Source: Nocardioides albus (GTDB lineage: Bacteria > Actinomycetota > Actinomycetes > Propionibacteriales > Nocardioidaceae). From it: 64,000 nt of DNA. The notes under the pieces are model-generated. The model ran no database searches and was not told the origin of the DNA. It saw only the letters and a program-made list of their open reading frames with translations. This document shows positions 24,422 to 33,125 of this stretch, one piece after another. Within the stretch, counting starts at the first letter, position 1; each line of letters opens with the position of its first letter. The stretch is taken from assembly GCF_014648255.1 (NCBI RefSeq), contig NZ_BMQT01000002.1, positions 310,001-374,000 on the forward strand, read 5' to 3'. The position numbers and the translations under genes are program-made.

Positions 24422-25888
24422 GTGGATCTACTGGTCAAGATCAATGAGTGGTTGTGGAACCCCTTGATCGTGCTGTCCCTGGGGTTGGGGCTCTTCCTGA
24501 CCATCCGCACCCGCGTCCTGCAGGTGCGACGACTGCCGGACATGCTGCGGCAGCTCCGTGGGGGTAGCTCGTCCGCCGAGGGGATCACCTCGTTCCAGGC
24601 GCTCGCGTTGACGTTGTCGAGCCGCATCGGCGTCGGCAACATCGCGGGCGTCGCGACCGCGATCTACGCAGGCGGGCCGGGAGCGCTGTTCTGGATGGGG
24701 GTGATGGCCTTTCTCGGCGGCGCGACGGCCTTCGTGGAGTCCACGCTCGCCCAGATCTACAAGGAGCGCGTCGGGGGCCAGTTCCGCGGCGGGATCCCGT
24801 ACTACCTCGAGAAAGGACTCGGTCTGCGTTGGCTGGGCGTGGTCGCGGCGGTGACAGCGGTGAGCCTGTACGCCGTGCTCGCCCCTGGCATCCAGTCCAA
24901 CAACATCGCGGCGAGCTTCGAAGGTGCGTTCGGTGTGCCGACCTGGATCACCGGCCTCGTCATCGTGGCCGCGTTGGGCTTCATCGTCCTCGGCGAGCGC
25001 AAGCGCATCGTCGGGTTCGCCGACAAGGTAGTGCCGTTCATGGCGGCCGCCTACATCGTCGCCGCTGTCGTGGTGCTCGCCGTGAACATCACCGAGCTGC
25101 CGGAGGCGGTGACCCTCGTGGTGTCCAGCGCGCTCGGGCTCGACTCGGTGTTCGGCGGCATGGTCGGTGCGGCCATCGCCTGGGGCGTTCGGCGCGCGAT
25201 GTTCTCGAACGTCGCCGGCGTGGGGGAGGGGACCTACGGATCGGCGGCCGCCGAGGTCTCCCACCCTGCCAAGCAGGGGCTCGTGCAGTGCTTCTCGATC
25301 TACGTCGACACCCTGATGGTGTGCATGGCGACCGGGTTCATGATCATCGTGACCGGCAGCTACAACGTCGCCACCGCGGGCGGCGAGATGGTGGTGAACC
25401 ATCTCGACGGCGTCGAGGCCGGTCCGGCCTACACGCAGACCGCCCTCGACACGGTCGGCGCCGGCGCTGGAGGTCCGGTCGTGGCGATCGCGCTCGCGCT
25501 GTTCGCGTTCACGACGCTGGTCGCCTTCTACTACATCTGCGACACCAGCCTGACCTACCTGCTGCGTGGCACCAACCGTGCGGCCAGCATGGTGCTCAAG
25601 CTCGTGCTGCTCGGGATGACGTTCTTCGGCGCGGTCCAGGCGGCCGACCTGATCTGGGCGATCGGTGACGTCGGCTACGCGAGCCTCGCCTGGGTCAACC
25701 TGGTCTGCCTGCTGTTCCTGCTCAAGCCTGCGCTCGCGGCGCTGCGTGACTACGACGAGCAGCGGCGCGCAGGTGTCGACCCGACCTTCGACCCGGTCCG
25801 GCTGGGCATCCCTCACGCCGACTACTGGGTCGCTCGCCAGGCCGAGGCTGCGGAAACGGATGCTGCTGGCGGGGTCAGGCGACACTGA
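24422..25888 (+). CDS. Alanine/sodium symporter (AGCS) family transporter, first gene of the hydroxyproline operon
   Basis: A 488-residue, highly hydrophobic protein with about 11 membrane helices. It has the AGCS pattern: NPLIVLSLGLGLFLTIRTR at the start, a signature variant LTLSSRIGVGNIAGVATAIYAGGPGALFWM, VESTLAQIYKER, and RRAMFSNVAGVGEGTYGSAAA. GTG 24422 is chosen because GAGG lies five to six bases upstream and the family starts here; ATG 24398 has no ribosome site. AGCS proteins import small neutral amino acids with Na+ or H+. Placement behind operator copy 1 and before the catabolic genes suggests 4-hydroxyproline as the substrate, which is inference. Confidence 0.85.
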   Translation: MDLLVKINEWLWNPLIVLSLGLGLFLTIRTRVLQVRRLPDMLRQLRGGSSSAEGITSFQALALTLSSRIGVGNIAGVATAIYAGGPGALFWMGVMAFLGGATAFVESTLAQIYKERVGGQFRGGIPYYLEKGLGLRWLGVVAAVTAVSLYAVLAPGIQSNNIAASFEGAFGVPTWITGLVIVAALGFIVLGERKRIVGFADKVVPFMAAAYIVAAVVVLAVNITELPEAVTLVVSSALGLDSVFGGMVGAAIAWGVRRAMFSNVAGVGEGTYGSAAAEVSHPAKQGLVQCFSIYVDTLMVCMATGFMIIVTGSYNVATAGGEMVVNHLDGVEAGPAYTQTALDTVGAGAGGPVVAIALALFAFTTLVAFYYICDTSLTYLLRGTNRAASMVLKLVLLGMTFFGAVQAADLIWAIGDVGYASLAWVNLVCLLFLLKPALAALRDYDEQRRAGVDPTFDPVRLGIPHADYWVARQAEAAETDAAGGVRRH

Positions 25889-25906
25889 GCAGAGAATTCA
25901 CCCTTG

Positions 25907-25926
25907 TGTGACAGTGCAATGTCACA
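25907..25926. promoter_or_regulatory. Hydroxyproline operator copy 2 (perfect inverted repeat)
   Basis: TGTGACA-N6-TGTCACA is a perfect 7-6-7 inverted repeat, 34 bases upstream of the deaminase ATG. It is the best copy of a motif found at three promoters of this cluster and is the likely binding site of the GntR protein at 32331. Confidence 0.75.
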
Positions 25927-25960
25927 TAGCATTTGCGAGACATCGGAACGAGGAGAACTC

Positions 25961-26860
25961 ATGACCCACAAGCCCTGGCGCGGCATCACCGTCGCGACCG
26001 CACTGCCCCTGACCGACGACCTGGCCGTCGACTTCGACGGATTCGCGGACCACGTTCGCTGGCTCGCCGAGAACGGAATGGACGGGGTCGCCCCGAACGG
26101 GTCGCTCGGTGAATACCACAACCTCACCGACGAGGAGCGTGCTCGAGTCGTCGAGATCGCGGTCGAGGCCTCGCCGGACGGGTTCGGCGTGATGCCCGGC
26201 GTGGCGGCGTACGGCTCGCAGGAGACGTGTCGCTGGATCGAGCAGGCCGCCTCGGCCGGTGCGCAGTCGGTGCTGCTGCTCCCGCCGAACGCCTACCGCG
26301 CGGACCGCGAGACGGTGATCGCGCACTACAGGGCTGCCGCCTCCGTCGGCCTGCCCGTCGTGGCCTACAACAACCCCTACGACACCAAGGTCGATCTCAC
26401 CCCCGACCTGCTGGCCGAGCTCCACGGCGAGGGCCTGATCGTGGCGATCAAGGAGTTCACCGGAGACGTACGCCGCGCCTACGAGATCCGCGAGCTGGCA
26501 CCTGAGCTGGACCTGTTGATCGGGTCCGACGACGTCCTCCTCGAGCTCGGCCTAGCCGGCGCGGTCGGATGGATCGCCGGCTACACGAACGCCTTCCCGC
26601 GTGCCTGCAAGGAGCTCTACGACCTGGCGACCTCCGGGCGCGCCGAGGACATCGAGAAGGCCCTGCCGATCTACCGCGACCTGCACTCGCTGCTGCGCTG
26701 GGACTCCAAGACGGAGTTCGTGCAGGCGATCAAGCTGTCGATGGACCTCGCCGGCCGTCGTGGCGGCCCGTGCCGCCCGCCGCGGCTCCCGCTCGCCCCG
26801 GAGACCGTCGAGCGCGTCACCGCGGACACCAAGGCCGCGATCAGCAAGGGCTTCAACTGA
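25961..26860 (+). CDS. DHDPS-family protein, probable 1-pyrroline-4-hydroxy-2-carboxylate deaminase
   Basis: A 299-residue class I lyase of the dihydrodipicolinate synthase family. NGSLGEYHNLT (near 45) is the substrate loop, VVAYNNPYDT (near 130) carries the catalytic tyrosine, and GLIVAIKEFTGD (near 158) carries the Schiff-base lysine. In hydroxyproline degradation this family member deaminates 1-pyrroline-4-hydroxy-2-carboxylate to 2-oxoglutarate semialdehyde. The next gene encodes the dehydrogenase for that product. ATG 25961 has AGGAG at good distance; the frame is open from 25904, inside the operator. Without the cluster it could only be called a DHDPS-like lyase. Confidence 0.85.
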   Translation: MTHKPWRGITVATALPLTDDLAVDFDGFADHVRWLAENGMDGVAPNGSLGEYHNLTDEERARVVEIAVEASPDGFGVMPGVAAYGSQETCRWIEQAASAGAQSVLLLPPNAYRADRETVIAHYRAAASVGLPVVAYNNPYDTKVDLTPDLLAELHGEGLIVAIKEFTGDVRRAYEIRELAPELDLLIGSDDVLLELGLAGAVGWIAGYTNAFPRACKELYDLATSGRAEDIEKALPIYRDLHSLLRWDSKTEFVQAIKLSMDLAGRRGGPCRPPRLPLAPETVERVTADTKAAISKGFN

Positions 26861-26941
26861 TCTCCGCGGGTGTGCCGTCCTGACCGACCTCGGTCAGGAC
26901 GGCAGACCCACCACACCGACCGCAGAGGAGAACCGAGAGCC

Positions 26942-28405
26942 ATGGAACTGACCGACGTCGCCCGTGAACGGCTTGTCGCGGATGCCGTCCGCGCCGGCGA
27001 GATCTGGGCGCAGACCGCACCGGCGGAGCGTGCCACCGTGCTGGACGCGGTCGCCGACGCGCTCGACGCGGCCGCCGACACCCTGGTCCCGATCGCGATC
27101 GCCGAGACGCACCTACCCGAGCCGCGGCTGCGCGGGGAGCTGAAGCGGACCACGTTCCAGCTCCGGCTGCTCGCCGAGTCCGCAGCCGCGGGGGAGCACC
27201 TCGACGTCCGGATCGACCACGCCGACGACGACTGGCCGATGGGTGCGCCCCGCCCGGACCTGCGGCGTACGGCGGTGCCGTTGGGGCCGGTCATCGTGTT
27301 CGCCGCCTCGAACTTCCCGTTCGCGTTCAGCGTCGCCGGCGGCGACACCGCCTCTGCCCTTGCGGCCGGATGTCCGGTCATCGTCAAGGCCCACGGAGGG
27401 CACCCGGAGCTCTCGATCGCGACCGCCGAGGTCGTCACTGACGCGCTGGGGGCGGCCGGTGCTCCGGAGGGACTGTTCGCCCTCGTCGAGGAGGCGCCGG
27501 ACGCGCGGGCGATCCTGACCCATCCGGAGATCAAGGCCGGCGCCTTCACCGGCTCGATCCCCGCTGGACGTACGCTGTTCGACCTCGCTCAGGCGCGACC
27601 CGAGCCGATCCCGTTCTACGGCGAGCTCGGCAGCGTGAACCCGGTCTTCGTCACCGAGCGAGCGGCGACGCTGCGACCCCAGGAGATCGCCGACGGGTTC
27701 CTGACATCGTTCACGCTCGGTGCCGGACAGTTCTGCACCAAGCCCGGTGTGCTCCTGGCGCCGGTCGGCTCCGCCGTGGTCGAGCGGCTGAGCGCTGCGG
27801 CCCTCCCGGCGGCGGCGCCGCTTCTCAACGACCGCATCGTGGCCGGTCATCGCCAGGTTCTCGACCAGCTCCTCGAGCACCCGGGGGTGACCGCGCTCGC
27901 GGGCGGCGGCCAGGAGCCGACCGATCCACCGTCACCGAGCCTGCTGGCGACCACGGCCGACGCCCTCCTCGAGGACGTCGACGGCATCCTGACCGAGTGC
28001 TTCGGGCCGACGGCGGTCGTGGTGACCTACCGCGACGAGAAGCAGCTGGTCGAGGTCGCCCGTGCCCTCGACGGCCAGCTCACCGCGACGGTCGCGGGGG
28101 AGACGGATGACGAGATCGTCCCCGAGCTGGTCGCGACGCTCGCCCGAAAGGCGGGCCGAGTGCTGTGGAACCAGTGGCCGACAGGCGTCTCGGTGACCCA
28201 TGCCCAGCAGCACGGAGGTCCCTACCCGGCGACCACCGCCCCGGGGACCACCTCGGTGGGAACCGCGGCACTGGGCCGCTTCGTACGCCCGGTCGCCTGG
28301 CAGGGTTTCCCTGACACGCTGCTGCCCGACGAGCTCCGTGATACCCCGCACCACCCGATCGACCGGCGCATCGACGGCCGGCTCATTCCAGGAGGGACCG
28401 CATGA
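26942..28405 (+). CDS. 2,5-dioxovalerate (alpha-ketoglutarate semialdehyde) dehydrogenase
   Basis: A 487-residue NAD(P)-dependent aldehyde dehydrogenase of the KGSADH branch. Catalytic residues are visible: Asn in VFAASNFPFAFSV (near 121), Glu in PFYGELGSVNP (near 224) and Cys in GAGQFCTKPG (near 264). It oxidises 2-oxoglutarate semialdehyde to 2-oxoglutarate, the last step of hydroxyproline breakdown. The 81-base gap from the deaminase gene holds GAGGAG a little far from the ATG. The stop overlaps the epimerase start as ATGA. The C-terminal LPDELRDTPHHPIDRRIDGRL is usual for this branch. Confidence 0.9.
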   Translation: MELTDVARERLVADAVRAGEIWAQTAPAERATVLDAVADALDAAADTLVPIAIAETHLPEPRLRGELKRTTFQLRLLAESAAAGEHLDVRIDHADDDWPMGAPRPDLRRTAVPLGPVIVFAASNFPFAFSVAGGDTASALAAGCPVIVKAHGGHPELSIATAEVVTDALGAAGAPEGLFALVEEAPDARAILTHPEIKAGAFTGSIPAGRTLFDLAQARPEPIPFYGELGSVNPVFVTERAATLRPQEIADGFLTSFTLGAGQFCTKPGVLLAPVGSAVVERLSAAALPAAAPLLNDRIVAGHRQVLDQLLEHPGVTALAGGGQEPTDPPSPSLLATTADALLEDVDGILTECFGPTAVVVTYRDEKQLVEVARALDGQLTATVAGETDDEIVPELVATLARKAGRVLWNQWPTGVSVTHAQQHGGPYPATTAPGTTSVGTAALGRFVRPVAWQGFPDTLLPDELRDTPHHPIDRRIDGRLIPGGTA

Positions 28406-29403
28406 GAACCACCCGCGTCATCCACGCCGTCGACTCCCACACCGAGGGGATGCCGACCCGCGTCGTCACCGGCGGTGTCGGGGTCTTCCCCGGGGCCACG
28501 ATGGCGGAGCGACGGGAGTGGTTCATCGAGAACAACGACGAGCTGCGTACGTTCTTGATGTGCGAGCCCCGCGGTCACGCATCGATGAGCGGCAGCATCC
28601 TGCAGCCACCGACCCGGCCCGACGCCGACTTCGGGGTGCTCTTCATCGAGGTGAGCGGACTGCTCCCGATGTGCGGCCACGGCACCATCGGGACGGCGAC
28701 GGTCCTGGTGGAGACCGGGATGGTGCCGGTGGTGGAACCGGTCACGACGATCCGGCTCGACACCCCGGCGGGCCTGGTGGTGGCCGACGTCGCGGTGGAG
28801 GACGGGCATGCCCGGTCGGTGACGATCAGGAACGTCCCGTCGTTCGTGCTCGGTCTGGACCAGAGCGTCGAGGTCCCGGCGTACGGAAGCGTCGGCTACG
28901 ACATGGCGTTCGGCGGCAACTTCTACGCCGTCGTCGACCTGGAGAAGCTCGGACTTCCCTTCGACCGCGCGGCCAAGGGGCAGCTGCTCGACGCCGGGCT
29001 GGCGATCATGGACGCGATCAACGAGCAGAACCGACCGCAGCATCCGGAGCGGCCCGACATCTCGGGCTGTCACCACGTCTATCTCAAGGCACCGGGCTCG
29101 ACGGCGCAGCACTCGCGTCACGCGATGGCGATCCACCCCGGATGGTTCGACCGCTCGCCCTGCGGGACCGGCACCAGCGCCCGGATGGCGCAGCTGCACG
29201 CCCGCGGTGAGCTCGCCCTCGAGACCGACTTCGTCAACGAGTCGTTCATCGGCACCACCTTCACCGGACGCTTGGTCGAGAAGACCGAGGTGGGCGGCAT
29301 CGAGGCCGTCGTCCCGACGATCACCGGCAGGGCCTGGATCACCGGCACGGCCCAGTACATGCTCGACCCCGACGACCCGTTCCCGGCCGGGTTCGAGCTG
29401 TGA
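28402..29403 (+). CDS. lhpA: 4-hydroxyproline 2-epimerase (proline racemase family)
   Basis: A 333-residue protein of the proline racemase superfamily with both catalytic cysteines: LPMCGHGTIG near residue 93 and DRSPCGTGTSARMA near 256. Two cysteines mean racemase or epimerase activity; the dehydratase subgroup has threonine at the second place. It converts trans-4-hydroxy-L-proline to cis-4-hydroxy-D-proline, the entry step. It is coupled on both sides, by ATGA to the dehydrogenase upstream and by GTGA to the D-amino-acid oxidase subunit. Proline racemase activity is not excluded by sequence, but the operon points to hydroxyproline. Confidence 0.9.
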   Translation: MRTTRVIHAVDSHTEGMPTRVVTGGVGVFPGATMAERREWFIENNDELRTFLMCEPRGHASMSGSILQPPTRPDADFGVLFIEVSGLLPMCGHGTIGTATVLVETGMVPVVEPVTTIRLDTPAGLVVADVAVEDGHARSVTIRNVPSFVLGLDQSVEVPAYGSVGYDMAFGGNFYAVVDLEKLGLPFDRAAKGQLLDAGLAIMDAINEQNRPQHPERPDISGCHHVYLKAPGSTAQHSRHAMAIHPGWFDRSPCGTGTSARMAQLHARGELALETDFVNESFIGTTFTGRLVEKTEVGGIEAVVPTITGRAWITGTAQYMLDPDDPFPAGFEL

Positions 29404-30563
29404 CGATCTCCGGTACGCATCCAGACGTCGTCGTCATCGGCGCCGGCGCCCTCGGAGCCGCGACCGCCTGGTTCGCGACGCGTGCCGGCCTCACGGTCGA
29501 GGTCGTCGAGCGCGGGTCGATCGTCAGCGGCACCACCAGCGCCTGCGAGGGCAACCTGCTGGTCTCCGACAAGGAGGCCGGCCCCGAGCTCGATCTGGCC
29601 CTGCTCTCGCATGACCTGTGGCGTGGCGAGCTCGGTGAGCTCGGCGGGCTGTGGGAGTTCGAGGAGAAGGGCGGGCTCGTGGTCGCCGCCACGTCCGGCG
29701 GCATGGCCGGGCTCACGGAGCTGACCGAGCGGCAGCGTGCGGCAGGGATCGAGGTGCGCGAGGTCGCGGCCGACGAGATCCACCACTACGAGCCCCATCT
29801 GACCCCGGAGCTGGCCGGCGCCGCGTTCTACCCCCAGGACTGCCAGGTCCAGCCGATGCTGATGGCCGCCCACCTGCTCCGGCTGGCCCGCCAGCAGGGC
29901 GCGCGCGTACGCACCGGCACCACGGTCACCGGGTTCCTCCGCGACGGTGATCGAGTCACCGGGGTTCGCACCGACTGCGGCGACATCTCCGCAGGACATG
30001 TCGTCAACGCCGCCGGGACCTGGGCGGGAGAGATGGCCGCCTTGGCCGGCGTCGACGTACCCGTCCTGCCCCGACGTGGCTTCATCCTGGTGACCGAACC
30101 GCTGCCGCCGACCGTGTTCCACAAGGTCTACGCCGGTGAGTACGTCGCCAGCACCCAGAGCTCGGACGAAGGGCTGCAGACGTCGACCGTCATCGAGGGC
30201 ACGCGGTCAGGCACCGTGCTGATCGGGTCCTCACGTGAGCGGGTCGGCTTCGATCGGACCGTCTCGCTGTCGGCGCTGCGTGAGATCGCGAGCAAGGCGC
30301 TGGCGCTCTACCCGAGCCTGGCACCCGTCTCCTTGATGCGTACCTATCTCGGCTTCCGGCCCTACTGCCCGGACCATCTCCCGGTGATCGGCACCGACCC
30401 GCGCGCGCCGGGCCTGGCCCACGTCGCGGGCCACGAGGGAGCGGGCATCGGGCTCTCGGTGGGAAGCGCCAAGCTCCTGGTCGAGGCGATGACCGGGGCG
30501 ACCCCGACGATCGACATCACCCCGTTCCGCCCGGAGCGGTTCAGCCTCCAGGAGGTGTCATGA
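29400..30563 (+). CDS. D-hydroxyproline dehydrogenase, FAD (DAO-like) subunit
   Basis: A 387-residue DadA-like FAD oxidoreductase. The dinucleotide-binding motif is VVVIGAGALGAATAWFA near residues 10-26, with an acidic residue ending the second strand (VEVVERGS). AGTWAGEMAALAG near 204 and the C-terminal GHEGAGIGLSVGSAKLLVEAM are typical of glycine/D-amino-acid oxidases. It should carry out the oxidation of cis-4-hydroxy-D-proline. GTG 29400 overlaps the epimerase stop as GTGA and the end overlaps the ferredoxin-like subunit as ATGA, so the three subunits are made together. Confidence 0.87.
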   Translation: MTISGTHPDVVVIGAGALGAATAWFATRAGLTVEVVERGSIVSGTTSACEGNLLVSDKEAGPELDLALLSHDLWRGELGELGGLWEFEEKGGLVVAATSGGMAGLTELTERQRAAGIEVREVAADEIHHYEPHLTPELAGAAFYPQDCQVQPMLMAAHLLRLARQQGARVRTGTTVTGFLRDGDRVTGVRTDCGDISAGHVVNAAGTWAGEMAALAGVDVPVLPRRGFILVTEPLPPTVFHKVYAGEYVASTQSSDEGLQTSTVIEGTRSGTVLIGSSRERVGFDRTVSLSALREIASKALALYPSLAPVSLMRTYLGFRPYCPDHLPVIGTDPRAPGLAHVAGHEGAGIGLSVGSAKLLVEAMTGATPTIDITPFRPERFSLQEVS

Positions 30564-30835
30564 CCGACCAGGTGAACCTCACCTTCGACGGTGTCACCAT
30601 CACCGCAGCTGCCGGCCAGAGCGTCGGCGCCGCGCTCACCGACGCCGGGATCCGATCCTGGCGCAGCACCCGGCGCGGTGACCGCCCGCGCGGCCTGTTC
30701 TGCGGCATCGGTGTCTGCTTCGACTGTCTGGTGACCGTCGACGGGCGCCCCAACCAGCGCGCCTGCCTGGTGCCGGTCCGCGACGGGATGCGCCTCGAGA
30801 GCGGCGGACTGCGGGAGGTGAGCGCGCGTGGCTAG
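30560..30835 (+). CDS. D-hydroxyproline dehydrogenase, [2Fe-2S] subunit
   Basis: A 91-residue protein of the HcnA/SoxA-like (2Fe-2S)-binding type. The plant-ferredoxin-type cysteine pattern is C-x4-C-x2-C with a fourth Cys 12 residues further on, in the segment LFCGIGVCFDC and then RACLV. It would pass electrons between the two flavin subunits. ATG 30560 overlaps the upstream stop; the stop lies inside the next gene's start region (8-base overlap). The length is normal for this subunit. Confidence 0.88.
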   Translation: MTDQVNLTFDGVTITAAAGQSVGAALTDAGIRSWRSTRRGDRPRGLFCGIGVCFDCLVTVDGRPNQRACLVPVRDGMRLESGGLREVSARG

Positions 30836-32300
30836 GTTCGATCTCGCGGTCGTCGGGGCGGGTCCTGCCGGGCTCAGCGCCGCGGTCACCGCCGCGGAGA
30901 ACGGCCTGACGGTTGCGCTGGTCGACGCCGGTACGCAGCCCGGTGGCCAGTTCTGGCGCCACCCCGACGAGCACCACCCGCGTCCGGACGAGGGCCGAGG
31001 CCAGCATCTGTGGTCCCGCTTCACCGACCTGCGCACCCGGCTGCGCGCACTGGAGTCCGGTGCGGCGACAGCCGGCCGGGTCGAGCTCGTCGTCGGGCAT
31101 CAGGTGTGGTTCGTCGAGACCCTCGCCGAGGGTTTCATGCTCCACCTGTCCGCGACCCATGGCGAGACCCGGCTCCCGCAGGTCCGCGCGGCCTCGTTGG
31201 TGCTGTGCCCGGGCGGCTACGACCGGCAGCTGCCGGTCCCCGGCTGGGAGCTGCCCGGGGTGATGGCCGCCGGCGGTGTGCAAGCGCTGTTGAAGGCACA
31301 CCGGAGCGTCGCCGGGCGGCGTGCGGTCGTCGCCGGGACCGGGCCGTTCCTGCTTCCGGTCGCCGCCGGTCTGGCCCAGGCGGGCGCCGATGTCGTCGCG
31401 ATCTGCGAAGCCGGCTCGCTCTCCGGGTGGGCACGAAGCCCGCTCGGTGCCGCAGGGGTCCCGTCGAAGGCGCTCGAGGCGGTCGAGTACGCCGCGCTGC
31501 TCGCGCGCCACCGGATCCCTTACCGGATGCGTACGGTGATCACCGCGATCCGAGGAGAGAGCGAGGTCGGTTCGGTCGGCCTCGGTCGGCTGGATCGCAA
31601 CGGTCGGCTGCGCACCGATGTCAGCCTCCCGGACCTCGACGTCGACCTGGTCGCCTTCGGCTGGGGCTTCACCCCGTCCCTGGAGCTGGTCACGGCCGTC
31701 GGCGCATCGACCCGGGTGGACGTGGACGAGTCGCTGATCGCCGACGTCGACGACTGGCAGCGGACCGATGTTCCCGGCGCGTACGTCGCGGGCGAGGCGA
31801 CCGGGGTCGGCGGCGCGCTCCTCGCGGTCGCCGAAGGGGAGCTCGCCGCCCTGGCGGCGAGCCGCGACGCCGGCCGTCCGGTCTCGGAAGCACGGGCGCG
31901 AAGCCTGCAACGGCAGATCGCCCGCGGCCGTCGGTTCGCGGCGACGATGCATCGCGCCCACCCGGTGCCCGCCGGCTGGCAGGACTGGCTCGAGCCGGAC
32001 ACCACCGTCTGCCGATGCGAGGAGACGACGCTCGGCGAGATCTGCGCCGCCACGAAGGAGCTCGGCGCCACCGACGCCCGCACGGTCAAGCTGCTGGCCC
32101 GCCCGGGGATGGGCTGGTGCCAGGGCCGGGTCTGCGGTTTCGCTGCGGCGAAGCTGGCCATACCGGTCGGCGAAGCGCTGACCGCATCGGACCTCGCTCC
32201 GCTCGCCAAGCGTACGTTCGCAGCGCCCGTGTCCCTGGAGACGCTCGCAACCACGCCGACCGAGAGCGACAGTGCCACGTCACATGACAATGACGCATAG
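30828..32300 (+). CDS. D-hydroxyproline dehydrogenase, FAD/NAD(P) and BFD-type iron-sulfur subunit
   Basis: A 490-residue pyridine-nucleotide-disulfide-type subunit. FAD motif LAVVGAGPAGLSAAV is at 6-20, a second dinucleotide fold GRRAVVAGTGPFLLPVAAGLA near 165, and the FAD closing motif GAYVAGEATGVGG near 320. A C-terminal BFD-like [2Fe-2S] domain has CRC near 397 and C-x4-C (WCQGRVCG) near 430. This is the HcnB-like partner of the DAO and ferredoxin subunits. GTG 30828 overlaps the upstream gene by eight bases. Operator copy 3 lies inside its last codons. Confidence 0.87.
   Translation: MARFDLAVVGAGPAGLSAAVTAAENGLTVALVDAGTQPGGQFWRHPDEHHPRPDEGRGQHLWSRFTDLRTRLRALESGAATAGRVELVVGHQVWFVETLAEGFMLHLSATHGETRLPQVRAASLVLCPGGYDRQLPVPGWELPGVMAAGGVQALLKAHRSVAGRRAVVAGTGPFLLPVAAGLAQAGADVVAICEAGSLSGWARSPLGAAGVPSKALEAVEYAALLARHRIPYRMRTVITAIRGESEVGSVGLGRLDRNGRLRTDVSLPDLDVDLVAFGWGFTPSLELVTAVGASTRVDVDESLIADVDDWQRTDVPGAYVAGEATGVGGALLAVAEGELAALAASRDAGRPVSEARARSLQRQIARGRRFAATMHRAHPVPAGWQDWLEPDTTVCRCEETTLGEICAATKELGATDARTVKLLARPGMGWCQGRVCGFAAAKLAIPVGEALTASDLAPLAKRTFAAPVSLETLATTPTESDSATSHDNDA
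32265..32284. promoter_or_regulatory. Hydroxyproline operator copy 3
   Basis: AGCGACA-GTGCCA-CGTCACA matches copy 2 at 16 of 20 bases. It lies inside the 3' end of the oxidoreductase gene, 46 bases before the GntR start, and fits autoregulation. Confidence 0.5.
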
Positions 32301-32330
32301 GATCTCCCTGTCCGGAACCAGGAGATGACA

Positions 32331-32999
32331 GTGTCGGTGCACATCAAGAATCTGCAGCAGCTCGAGAAGGTCAGCCTGCGCGAACGCGTCTCGCGGGCGC
32401 TCCGCGCGGCGATCGTGTCCGGCGAGCTCGAACCCGGGGAGGTCTACTCCGCTCCGGCGCTCGGGGCAAAGTTCGGTGTCTCGGCGACTCCGGTGCGTGA
32501 AGCGATGCTCGATCTGGTGCGGGAGAACCTGGTGACGACGGTGCCCAACAAGGGTTACCGCATCACCACGATGGACGAAGCGGACCTGGACGACATCACC
32601 GAGCTGCGGATGCTGATCGAACCTCCGCTGGCTGCCAAGGTCACCGCGGAGATCCCGGCCGAGGACATGCCGAAGCTGCGGGACCTGGCGCGCGCGATCG
32701 TGGACGGTGCGCTCGCCGGCGATCTGGTGGCCTACACCGATGCCGACCATGCCTTCCATCTCCAGCTCCTGGACTACGTGGGGAACGCACGCGTCAGTGC
32801 CCTGATCGCCGACCTTCGGGCGCACACCCGCCTCTACGGCCTGTCCTCCCTGGATGGTGGCGAGCTCGAGGAGTCAGCCAGGGAGCACGACCTCATCCTG
32901 GACGCGATCGAGGCGAACGACCCAGACGCGGTCGAACGGCTGATGCGGGCACACATCAGTCAGACCCGCGGCCGCTGGGCGCGACCCGAAGGGTCCTGA
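32331..32999 (+). CDS. GntR-family (FCD) regulator of hydroxyproline catabolism
   Basis: A 222-residue regulator. The winged helix spans residues 15-80 (LRERVSRALRAAIVSGELEPGEVYS, then FGVSATPVREAM). The FCD domain follows with metal-ligand pattern DADHAFHLQLL, AHTRLYGL and EHDLILDAI. GTG 32331 is chosen since AGGAG ends six bases upstream; ATG 32325 would directly touch the ribosome site. It lies 30 bases downstream of the catabolic operon, and the operator motif occurs upstream of it and at two promoters in front of the operon. The inducer is probably hydroxyproline or a pathway intermediate. Confidence 0.87.
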   Translation: MSVHIKNLQQLEKVSLRERVSRALRAAIVSGELEPGEVYSAPALGAKFGVSATPVREAMLDLVRENLVTTVPNKGYRITTMDEADLDDITELRMLIEPPLAAKVTAEIPAEDMPKLRDLARAIVDGALAGDLVAYTDADHAFHLQLLDYVGNARVSALIADLRAHTRLYGLSSLDGGELEESAREHDLILDAIEANDPDAVERLMRAHISQTRGRWARPEGS

Positions 33000-33125
33000 C
33001 CCCGACCGCGCCGGTGTCAAGCGGCCCCACGCGCGACATAGCGCGGTCATGCGGCGCCGATCACAGTCAAACGCGGTCTACGGGTTAGGTTCTGCGGCGG
33101 AAATCCCCCAGATCTTGGAGTTTTG

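Noticed and set aside
28402-29403. Proline-racemase-family gene as trans-3-hydroxyproline dehydratase.
   Set aside because: Both catalytic positions are Cys (MCGHG and SPCGTG); the dehydratases have Thr at the second position.
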